From JADGAU01 sp045047105 (GTDB lineage: Bacteria; Pseudomonadota; Gammaproteobacteria; GRL18), in NCBI GenBank assembly GCA_045047105.1, contig JASFYQ010000182.1, forward strand, positions 1 through 23,105: 23,105 nucleotides of DNA, given 5' to 3'. Below, one piece after another: positions 15,432-22,122 of this stretch. How positions within the stretch are numbered: the first letter of the stretch is position 1; every line of letters starts with the position of its first letter. The position numbers were made by a program, and so were the translations under genes. Under the pieces are notes generated by a model that was not told the origin of the DNA, searched no databases, and saw only the letters and a program-made list of their open reading frames with translations.

Positions 15432-17267
15432 ATGAGAACAAACAAGGATATTGATAATAAACCTAATCGAAAATTAGAAAAACAAAATTATCCTATTAAA
15501 AACTTAGAACGTAATCAGGCTGATATGATTTTAGATTATCTGGCGGATATGGGGGTTGGATACGTTTTTGGTGTTCCAGGTGGTGCTATTGAGCCATTAT
15601 ACAATGCATTGGCCAGGAGAAAAGCCCGAGGTTATGGTAATGGTCCATATAGTGTGGTTGCAAGAAATGAATGTGGAGCTGCATTTATGGCAGATGGTTA
15701 TGCCAGGGTGACAGGTAAATTAGGGGTTTGCTGCGCAACAACCGGGCCAGGCACGACTAATTTAATTACTGGGGTTGCTTCAGCTTATGCGGATAATATA
15801 CCACTTTTAGTTATTACTCCGCAGACAGCCTTACCTAATTTTGGAAAAAAAGGTTTGCAAGAGTCATCCAGTGATGCAATTGACACCGTTGCCATGATGG
15901 CTTGCTGTACCCAGTACAATACCATGGTTTCTCACTTAGCCCAATTAGAAGGAAAACTCTATACCAGCCTATCAATGGCTTTTCGCCCACCTGGAGGACC
16001 AAGCCACCTTAGTATTCCTATGGATATTATGGCAGAACCCTTGGTAAAAAAAGAGTATTATTATGATGTAAAAAGTTTGTATCAGCAACCCGAAGTGGTG
16101 GATGAGAGCTCATTGGATCAGCTCTGTGGCAAGATCATAGAAGCTAAAAATGTTGTTATTTTTCTTGGATCCGGTGCTTACAAAGCTATTGACACCATTT
16201 TGTATTTTGTTGAATTAATCAGGGCAAAATTAGTTACCACTCCTGCGGCTAAAGGCCTGGTTGTTAATAACCATCCCTTTTTCTGTGGAGTTTTTGGTTT
16301 TGCAGGGCACGATAAAGCACAGCAAACGTTAAATGATCCTGACACACAATTGATTCTGGCAATTGGAACAGCTCTAAGTGAATTAGAAACGGGAGGCTGG
16401 GATCAAAATGCTTTATTAAATAACAAACTTATTCATATTGAAGATAATCTGGAACATTTTTCACGATCACCTATGGCCAGTATGCATGTGCATGGTAATC
16501 TTAATACTATATTTAATGCGCTAAATCAACGTGCTTTAGAAGCAATAAGATCAGGAAAGCGCTGTCCCATACTCAATCCAAAATCTTTATTGTTAAATTT
16601 ACAACCCAGTGGAGATATAACTGAATTACTCACTAAGGATGAAATTGAGACGTATAATAACGATACTCTTCCCCTAAAACCACAACGTATAATGTACTTT
16701 CTTAATGAACTATTCCCTGAAGATACTCGCTATGTAATAGATGCTGGAAACGCCTGGTCATGGGCTACACACTATTTAAATATTAAACAGATCTGCCATT
16801 ATTATATTGGTATGGGTTATGGATCTATGGGCTGGGCTGTTGGTACTTCTGTAGGCATGGCTATCGCTTTAAAGGATACTCCAGTATGTTGTATTACCGG
16901 GGATGGAAGTTATTTAATGTCTGGTCAGGAAATTACCGTTGCCTTGCAACACAAAGTACCGCTGATCGTTATAATACTTAATGATAGTTATCTGGGCATG
17001 GTAAAACATGGTCAGCAATTAGGAGGGGGAGAGAGAATAGCTATTGATCTACCAACAATTGACTATGCTGCAATGGCAAAAGCAATGGGTATTCAAAGCT
17101 TTAATATAAAAACAGCAGATGATTTTAGAGCTCTTGATATGGATGCTATCTGTGAATACCCAGGGCCAACTCTTTTAGATGTGATTATTGATGCAGAAGA
17201 AGTACCTCCAATGGGAGCGAGGATGAAAATTTTAGAACAAAGTGCCGCTGAGAAGGTGAGTGATTAA
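15432..17267 (+). CDS. Acetolactate synthase-like ThDP-dependent enzyme (second copy, divergent)
   Basis: Large three-domain ThDP enzyme of 611 residues, distinct from the IlvI of this window. Pyr domain: FGVPGGAIEPLYNAL (46-60), the proton-relay Glu80 in VARNECGAAFMADGYAR, TTGPGTTN (103-110). Central domain about 230-370. PP domain: GDGSYLMSGQE (490-500) to ILND (515-518), a canonical GDG motif ending ND rather than NN. Unlike IlvI it has a charged N-terminal extension of about 28 residues and an insert ARRKARGYGNGP (61-72) before the Glu-containing strand. No small regulatory subunit gene is near. It starts after a GGGGGG tract 8 bases before ATG. It converges on two citrate-synthase-like genes, which hints at a shared non-housekeeping pathway. 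The reaction is unknown; an acyloin- or acetolactate-type condensation is only a family inference. Confidence 0.8.
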   Translation: MRTNKDIDNKPNRKLEKQNYPIKNLERNQADMILDYLADMGVGYVFGVPGGAIEPLYNALARRKARGYGNGPYSVVARNECGAAFMADGYARVTGKLGVCCATTGPGTTNLITGVASAYADNIPLLVITPQTALPNFGKKGLQESSSDAIDTVAMMACCTQYNTMVSHLAQLEGKLYTSLSMAFRPPGGPSHLSIPMDIMAEPLVKKEYYYDVKSLYQQPEVVDESSLDQLCGKIIEAKNVVIFLGSGAYKAIDTILYFVELIRAKLVTTPAAKGLVVNNHPFFCGVFGFAGHDKAQQTLNDPDTQLILAIGTALSELETGGWDQNALLNNKLIHIEDNLEHFSRSPMASMHVHGNLNTIFNALNQRALEAIRSGKRCPILNPKSLLLNLQPSGDITELLTKDEIETYNNDTLPLKPQRIMYFLNELFPEDTRYVIDAGNAWSWATHYLNIKQICHYYIGMGYGSMGWAVGTSVGMAIALKDTPVCCITGDGSYLMSGQEITVALQHKVPLIVIILNDSYLGMVKHGQQLGGGERIAIDLPTIDYAAMAKAMGIQSFNIKTADDFRALDMDAICEYPGPTLLDVIIDAEEVPPMGARMKILEQSAAEKVSD

Positions 17268-17285
17268 AAATCCTACTATGAATTT

Positions 17286-17332
17286 AGTGTTTACACTTAC
17301 TTATCAGGTAAAGCTCTCAAAGCTTTACCTGA
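17286..17332. repeat. Inverted repeats at the convergent junction
   Basis: A perfect 12-bp inverted repeat, TCAGGTAAAGCT (17304-17315), loop CTCAA, AGCTTTACCTGA (17321-17332), lies inside the last codons of the minus-strand gene. A second dyad AGTGT-TT-ACACT (17286-17297) lies in the 29-base gap between the two stop codons. Neither strand has a clear T-run after the stem. It may act as a bidirectional transcription barrier or RNA 3'-end stabiliser. Confidence 0.75.
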
Positions 17333-18136
17333 ATATAAGATATCATCACAACGCAGTGGCAAAAATGAATCAGGAGGTTGACTTTTACTATCAATGTAAC
17401 ATGCAGTAACACCACTAGAAACTGTTAAAGCTTTTATTTGATAGACTTCCTCAGGGGTAAAACCTTGATCAGAGAGAAATGCACAAGTATAGCCTCCAAT
17501 ATTCATTTTTAGTGAGTATTTTTTTTCTAAATACTTATTGAGCTTGTAAGCAAGAGATAAGTGTTTTCCGATAGTAAAGCCTAATTTTAAGGTCATTTTT
17601 TCGTGTGGTTTTATTCTCTCATCATCTTTTGCTACAGGTCTGGCATAACCTACAATTACCGGTTTTTGATTCTTAAATCGGGCTTGAGAAACTATTTTTT
17701 TTATTGATTTATTGTGATTATATTCTTTAAGGGCCTTTTGAATAAATGTCATACCGATTAATGATGTTTTGCTTCCTCCATAAGCTTTTGAGTCTGCAGC
17801 TAAAATTCCTGCAACAGTTGCAGCTACAACTGTTGTTTGAGATGTTCCAGCTAAGGCTCCAATTTGATTACACCAGATACGAGAATCTGGATAACTCATA
17901 CCAATAAAGTTACCTTCTAACCACTGTGATAATTTAGTATCTATAAGTCGTCCCGTAATATTAAGAACAATCATTTGCATATAGGATTTTTTACCTAATA
18001 GCTCATTCATTAGTGAATAACCATGACTTACAACATCTTTTCCTCCTTGCCATCCACCAATGGAACTGACTATTTTATTTTGTCTTTTATCCCAAAAAAT
18101 GGTCTTTGTAGAATTATTTTTTTGTTTGTATGACAT
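17297..18136 (-). CDS. Short citrate synthase-fold protein B (non-canonical active site)
   Basis: 279 residues from ATG 18136. A longer reading from 18256 adds 40 residues that only mirror the overlapping upstream gene. The fold resembles a compact citrate synthase/citryl-CoA lyase: GGWQGGKDVVSHGYSLMNEL (27-46), aligned with the RGYDL-type strand; the helical block ALAGTSQTTVVAATVAGIL (94-112); AYGGSK (118-123); VGYARPVAK (152-160); and GGYTCAFLSDQGF (204-216). At the three catalytic positions of citrate synthase (HGG, G-x-G-H, VDxHSG) I read Tyr119, Arg156 and Gly204 in place of His, His and Asp. It overlaps the upstream paralogue by 23 bases, so the two are probably a hetero-oligomer or sequential pair. 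The alignment is by eye; the function is unknown and may not be citrate synthesis. Confidence 0.7.
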   Translation of the reverse strand: MSYKQKNNSTKTIFWDKRQNKIVSSIGGWQGGKDVVSHGYSLMNELLGKKSYMQMIVLNITGRLIDTKLSQWLEGNFIGMSYPDSRIWCNQIGALAGTSQTTVVAATVAGILAADSKAYGGSKTSLIGMTFIQKALKEYNHNKSIKKIVSQARFKNQKPVIVGYARPVAKDDERIKPHEKMTLKLGFTIGKHLSLAYKLNKYLEKKYSLKMNIGGYTCAFLSDQGFTPEEVYQIKALTVSSGVTACYIDSKSQPPDSFLPLRCDDILYSGKALRALPDK

Positions 18137-18929
18137 AGTTTTTATCTTCCAGCAGAGGCATAGCAAATATAGGTTTATGGGTTTGTTCCAAACCATGAGC
18201 CAAGATGCCAGGAGCAGACATAATTTGGTAAAGTCCAGCACCTTCTCTGGCTCCAAAACCTAAATCAGCAAGAATTGCTGCTACAATACCGGTATGTAAC
18301 CAGCCTAGTGGTTTTGTTTCTTGAATACTGGAAACAAAGCTATCAGCCCATTTGAAACTTTCTCCTACTTCAGGGAGCTGTAATAAATAATTTGCAAGTT
18401 CAGATGCCATGATATTTATTCCACCATAATAAGAACCAAAACCTGGAGCAATATGCCAATCACCACTTTTTTTGGGTCTATTTTGGATTAATAGTTTTTT
18501 AGCTAATTGATTGGGGTTCTTAGCCTTGTTTTCTGCTAAAAAATTGATAGCTTGCTCAACTTCAGTTGAGCCGTTATAAGCCCCTCCTAAAGTCATTAAT
18601 CCTATGGGGAGTATGTGTTCAAAATTGGTTTTACTAACTCCTGCATTCATAGCCGCACGCGTTGCGGGGTGTCTTGGACCTGGATTGATACAGGCAATCA
18701 TAAGTGTTTCAAGTAAGTGAGCTTGAGATGTGGAAGGTAACTCAGATTTAAACATTAGGAATAAAACATCAATAAAACTTCTGGATTTTATTAATTTGGC
18801 TAAATCATAACCATGTAAATAACAGTTTTGTGCAATGTATGGATTACTTGTAGATGGTTTTTCATTCCATATTGCAGTCTCTGCATGCTCTTTAAATTGT
18901 TTCTTGCTTTTTTTTTCTGGGTTTGTCAT
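18114..18929 (-). CDS. Short citrate synthase-fold protein A (non-canonical active site)
   Basis: 271 residues, first gene of the pair. Citrate-synthase-family features: HGYDLAKLIKSRSFIDVLF (39-57), LPSTSQAHLLETL (64-76), NPGPRHPATRAA (82-93), LGGAYNGSTEVEQAI (114-128), PGFGSYYGG (162-170), GWLHTGIVAAILADLGFG (209-226) and APGILAHGLEQ (239-249), which parallels the RxPGWxAHxxEQ block. At the catalytic positions I read Asn119 for the first His (HGG), Ser166 for the second (GxGH) and Trp210 for the Asp (VDxHSG), so the classical chemistry is unlikely. Annotation pipelines may call it citryl-CoA lyase. ATG 18929 has no strong ribosome binding site; a candidate promoter lies about 60 bases upstream. 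The stop overlaps the next gene by 23 bases. Confidence 0.72.
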   Translation of the reverse strand: MTNPEKKSKKQFKEHAETAIWNEKPSTSNPYIAQNCYLHGYDLAKLIKSRSFIDVLFLMFKSELPSTSQAHLLETLMIACINPGPRHPATRAAMNAGVSKTNFEHILPIGLMTLGGAYNGSTEVEQAINFLAENKAKNPNQLAKKLLIQNRPKKSGDWHIAPGFGSYYGGINIMASELANYLLQLPEVGESFKWADSFVSSIQETKPLGWLHTGIVAAILADLGFGAREGAGLYQIMSAPGILAHGLEQTHKPIFAMPLLEDKNYVIQTKK

Positions 18930-18989
18930 AACTATAAAAAAGGTAAAATATCTAACGGATCTACATTTTATTTTTAATGTTGAAATTCA

Positions 18990-19018
18990 TTTATACTTTA
19001 ATTTGGTAATAGTGCTAA
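18990..19018 (-). promoter_or_regulatory. Candidate sigma-70 promoter of the citrate synthase-like pair
   Basis: On the minus strand, TTAGCA (19018-19013) is followed after 17 bases by TATAAA (18995-18990). This matches 4 and 5 of 6 consensus bases with ideal spacing. It would give a leader of about 55 bases before ATG 18929. It lies in the 124-base gap after the TonB receptor gene, so the pair need not depend on receptor transcription. Confidence 0.45.
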
Positions 19019-19053
19019 ATAGTCAAAAATTACTGAATTAAAAGGTTTGTATA

Positions 19054-21216
19054 TTATTTATTTGAAAAGTTGTAACGTATTTCAATAAATGCACTGCGTT
19101 CATTCATTGGATAATCATCCGCTATTTTACCATCGCTAGGCTCATAGATATCCTCATCAAATATATTTTTAAGAGCAGCAGCTATTTCCCAGTTTTTAGC
19201 AATATTTGTTCTTCTTAGGCTTAGATTAACCAAAGTATAATCATCAATTTCTGAACGACTATCACTTTCTGCTCGTTTACGATCGCCTACCCAATTGAGT
19301 TGGGTTGAAGCAGTCCAGTTTGGGGAAAAAGCCCAGCGAGCATCAAAATAAAATTGTTGTTTGGGAATCAGTGGTTGTTGTAAATTGGTTTCCTCATTAA
19401 CAGTTTTTTGATAAGCGTAATTAGCCAATAATGTCCACTGTTTATTTATTTTCCACTTACCTTCAACTTCTATACCCTGGCCTTTTACTCTATTAATATT
19501 CTGGGCTGTTTTACTGCCGTCTCCATTGGCAACAAAGTCAATCATGTCTTTAGTTTTATAATGATAGATACTTAAATCGGTATTTAGGTTATGTATGGGT
19601 TCATAAGATAGAACCCATTCAATAGTATCTATGGTTTCGGGTTTGAGTGTTGGGTTACCAAGACTCACTGGATTATTTTGGGCATATAATTCAGCGAAAG
19701 AAGGGGCTCTAAAAGCTCGACCATAAAGTAACTTGGTGACAATATCTGCAGTAGGAGTCCACACTAATGCAACTCTGGGATTAGTCGTACCTCCAAAATC
19801 TGAATAATTATCATATCGAACACCTGCGGTTAATGTCCAATCGATACCCATTTCCCAAACATCCTGAATGGATATGTATTTAATGGTGCGTTTTGAATTG
19901 GGCACATAAATATTACTAGTGCCTGTGACATCAGTCAGAATCCCATCTACTATTCCTTCAGTGCCATCAATAATATCAGGGCCAAAGTTTTTGCTCTCAT
20001 TGGCTTCCAGTTTTTCTTTTTTTACACCTAGGTTAAAACGACTGGTGTGAGATGCTAAACCACTGTATAAAAAAGTTATATCTAGCTGAGGAATAGTAGA
20101 TTTCCGGCCTGGATTACCAATTACCCCATTAGGAAATGAGACAGGATTAAATGGAGAGGTAAATAAATTTCCATCGGAACCAATTAAAGAGATATTACCT
20201 GCAGGAAAAATATTTAGATTATATTGTTGCTTTACAATTTGATAGCTGAATTTACCTGTAACGCTTAAATCCTCAATCCAATCTTTAGTGCTGTATTCGG
20301 TAGTAAATAAAATCTGATCGATATCGGCGTAGCCTTTATGATCAATTGCTTGAGCAATTCCTGCTCCTTGACCAATATCTCGTTGTACCCAGCCATCCAG
20401 ACCCACTTTCCAGTGGTCATTATTGAGGTGTATGTTATACGTAGTGGATTCATAATGTCTGTTAATATAACTGGGAGTTAATGATGCGGATGTTGCAAAT
20501 AAAGCATCTAATCTGCTCTGGGCATCACTACTGACTTGACGGCTTTTATCAGCCCCCTGGTTCATATGTTCTAAATTAACTGCAAGTCTCCATCCCCCAC
20601 CAATTTTTCCACCATACTGTCCCCAGATATTTTTTGTACTAAATGAACCTCCTCGAACACCTGCTTGAAAACCATTGATGTCTCGAGAACTTTTAGTAAC
20701 TATATTTATGACTCCGGAAAAGGCATCAGCGCCATATACTGCAGAGCCTGGACCTCGTACTACTTCAACACGGGAAATATTCTGTACATTAATTATCCCG
20801 CTAGAAGGAAAGATACTGCTGAAAACATCTGATGAAATACGATAACCATTTAATAGAATTAAAACTTGTGGGGTTTGGGTGGTATGAATTCCTCGTATAG
20901 AAAACACATTTGAAGCTATTAGGGTAGAAGGACTAACATGTAAACCTGGCACTGCCTCTAATACCTCATCCAAAGTTAATGCTCCCATGGCCTTAATATC
21001 CTCACTAGTAATAACAGTGGCAACAGAAGGGGCTTTTTCTAAAGGTACAGCATAACCAGTAGCAATATCAATAATTGGAAGACTAAATAAATCTTCTATT
21101 GATAAAGCATCAGCAATAGGGTCAAAATCTGATTGAACTTCTTCAGCATAAAGGTAATGGCACAAACTTAATAAAGCTATAGTGGATAGATTCAGAGATA
21201 GTTTAATTATACTCAT
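19054..21216 (-). CDS. TonB-dependent outer-membrane receptor
   Basis: Outer-membrane beta-barrel with an N-terminal plug that imports a scarce ligand (siderophore, haem, cobalamin or similar) using TonB energy. It has 720 residues. A signal peptide with core LSTIALLSLCHYLYA is probably cleaved before EEVQ (residue 25). The plug (about 45-175) shows KAPSVATVITSEDIKAMG, LDEVLEAVPGLHVS, FSIRGIHTTQTPQVLILLNG, and VEVVRGPGSAVYGADAFSG followed by VINIVTK. The barrel follows, with the RAFRAPSFAELY segment and late strands such as GVRYDNYSDFGG. It ends RYNFSNK, that is, three residues beyond the usual terminal Phe. The start at 21216 has GGGA seven bases upstream. A palindrome like a Fur site lies upstream of its promoter, suggesting iron control. 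Ligand not inferable. Confidence 0.92.
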   Translation of the reverse strand: MSIIKLSLNLSTIALLSLCHYLYAEEVQSDFDPIADALSIEDLFSLPIIDIATGYAVPLEKAPSVATVITSEDIKAMGALTLDEVLEAVPGLHVSPSTLIASNVFSIRGIHTTQTPQVLILLNGYRISSDVFSSIFPSSGIINVQNISRVEVVRGPGSAVYGADAFSGVINIVTKSSRDINGFQAGVRGGSFSTKNIWGQYGGKIGGGWRLAVNLEHMNQGADKSRQVSSDAQSRLDALFATSASLTPSYINRHYESTTYNIHLNNDHWKVGLDGWVQRDIGQGAGIAQAIDHKGYADIDQILFTTEYSTKDWIEDLSVTGKFSYQIVKQQYNLNIFPAGNISLIGSDGNLFTSPFNPVSFPNGVIGNPGRKSTIPQLDITFLYSGLASHTSRFNLGVKKEKLEANESKNFGPDIIDGTEGIVDGILTDVTGTSNIYVPNSKRTIKYISIQDVWEMGIDWTLTAGVRYDNYSDFGGTTNPRVALVWTPTADIVTKLLYGRAFRAPSFAELYAQNNPVSLGNPTLKPETIDTIEWVLSYEPIHNLNTDLSIYHYKTKDMIDFVANGDGSKTAQNINRVKGQGIEVEGKWKINKQWTLLANYAYQKTVNEETNLQQPLIPKQQFYFDARWAFSPNWTASTQLNWVGDRKRAESDSRSEIDDYTLVNLSLRRTNIAKNWEIAAALKNIFDEDIYEPSDGKIADDYPMNERSAFIEIRYNFSNK

Positions 21217-21275
21217 TGAATTCCCGTTGATGTTTTTATTACTTAATTGCCAAGCATTATTACATAGACTTAGTT

Positions 21276-21303
21276 ATTTTATAATATTAGTTTTTTGTAT
21301 CAA
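21276..21303 (-). promoter_or_regulatory. Candidate sigma-70 promoter of the TonB receptor
   Basis: On the minus strand TTGATA (21303-21298) is followed by a 16-base spacer and TAAAAT (21281-21276), each matching 5 of 6 consensus bases. Transcription would begin near 21269, leaving a leader of about 50 bases before ATG 21216. Confidence 0.55.
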
Positions 21304-21309
21304 TATGAT

Positions 21310-21326
21310 TTCATTATCATAATGAA
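21310..21326. promoter_or_regulatory. Fur-like operator palindrome
   Basis: TTCATTATCATAATGAA is a perfect 17-base palindrome around C21318, made of the ATTAT/ATAAT elements that form Fur boxes. Read on the minus strand the area contains GATAATGAAATCAT, one base short of the start of the classical 19-base Fur consensus. It sits seven bases upstream of the candidate -35 of a TonB receptor gene. Fur is the likely ligand but another dimeric regulator is possible. Confidence 0.5.
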
Positions 21327-21503
21327 TGTGCAGGATAGGATATATCTTCGTAAATGTCGCATTAAAATGGATTAATCTCTGTAATGTTTGATCTGCATCA
21401 ATGAAACCCAATAAAGATTCCAATAATAACATCATCATCATTATTAATGAATGATTAGGCTTTTTTTTATTAATGTTAATATATATTTAACTTAAAATAA
21501 ACA

Positions 21504-21835
21504 GTGTTATTATTTGAAGCTCCTACTGTTGATGGTAGAACTCCTTTTAATGATGATATGACATCTGCAGGTGCAGGTTACTCGGTTAATTTTGGTAGTT
21601 ATTTATCCTTAGGAAATGCATTAATTCGTAATAAAAAACTACCCGGTTTTGTGATTTACATCTGGCTCGTATTACAGAGGAAATGCCAGAAGCTATTCTA
21701 CTGGATATGTGGAAAGGTTTTGTACCTATGGCTGATGGTTTACACCCAAACTATAAAACTGCAACAAAAGCTGCTAAGCGAATAGCTAAAGCAATTATAA
21801 AAGATCGCAAACAAAAAAATAAGTCTGAGGATTGA
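21504..21835 (+). pseudogene. Frame-disrupted remnant of a probable SGNH/GDSL hydrolase
   Basis: Two coding fragments in different frames lie end to end. The first (GTG 21504 to about 21650) reads VLLFEAPTVDGRTPFNDDMT and continues to ALIRNKKLPGF. The second (about 21653-21835, stop TGA) reads DLHLARITEEMPEAILLD, then MWKGFVPMADGLHPNYKTA and a Lys-rich end. The second contains ADGLHPN, the Asp-x-x-His block that supplies the catalytic pair near the C-terminus of SGNH/GDSL esterases. The start of such an enzyme (GDS block) is absent. The frame switches near 21645-21655, so at least one small indel plus a 5' deletion is implied. The assignment of the first fragment to the same gene is less certain than the second. 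Confidence 0.6.
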
Positions 21836-22010
21836 TTGTTTTATTAGCACTTTAGTATTTAATACATTAAGGAAAGAGTATTCTCTTTACTAAAAATCTG
21901 AATATTCTTGCCATTATCCCATTTTATTTTCCTACGTAAGTTATTGTTCTATATCAAAAAAATAGTATAAAATATCTCATATATCAAATAAGGGTATTTT
22001 AAAATTTTTT
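21836..22010. other. Non-coding AT-rich spacer with a small dyad
   Basis: No convincing gene was seen in this stretch. It holds a perfect 6-bp inverted repeat, AAAGAG-TATT-CTCTTT (21873-21888), with no T-run on either side, 38 bases after the remnant's stop codon. It could end or protect a transcript, but I cannot support more. Confidence 0.4.
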
Positions 22011-22046
22011 ATAATGCTATTCTGATAATGCTATTCTGATAATGCT
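22011..22046. repeat. 14-bp tandem repeat upstream of the chemotaxis receptor promoter
   Basis: ATAATGCTATTCTG occurs twice in perfect tandem (22011-22024, 22025-22038), followed by a partial third copy ATAATGCT (22039-22046). The array stops one base before the -35 element of the candidate sigma-28 promoter. Confidence 0.85.
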
Positions 22047-22047
22047 C

Positions 22048-22074
22048 TAAAGTTTTCTTTTTTATTGCCAATAT
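22048..22074 (+). promoter_or_regulatory. Sigma-28 (FliA) flagellar/chemotaxis promoter
   Basis: TAAAGTTT (22048-22055), an 11-base spacer, then GCCAATAT (22067-22074). The enterobacterial sigma-28 consensus is TAAAGTTT-N11-GCCGATAA, so the -35 and spacing are exact and the -10 matches 6 of 8. It stands about 50 bases before a chemotaxis receptor gene, a typical class 3 flagellar-regulon target. Confidence 0.75.
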
Positions 22075-22122
22075 ACAATACATATTGTTCGCTGTTTAAT
22101 TATAATAATTTATAGGAATTTT

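Noticed and set aside
18137..18256. 40-residue N-terminal extension of the downstream citrate-synthase-like protein
   Set aside because: It lies wholly within the upstream paralogue in another frame, has Cys/Trp-rich unlikely sequence, and the ATG at 18136 directly precedes the conserved part.
20265..20453. Minus-strand 62-codon frame within the TonB receptor gene
   Set aside because: An alternative frame of the same strand inside a clearly intact receptor gene; it does not indicate a frameshift.
21873..21888. 6-bp dyad as a rho-independent terminator
   Set aside because: The stem is short and AT-rich and is not followed by a T-run on either strand.
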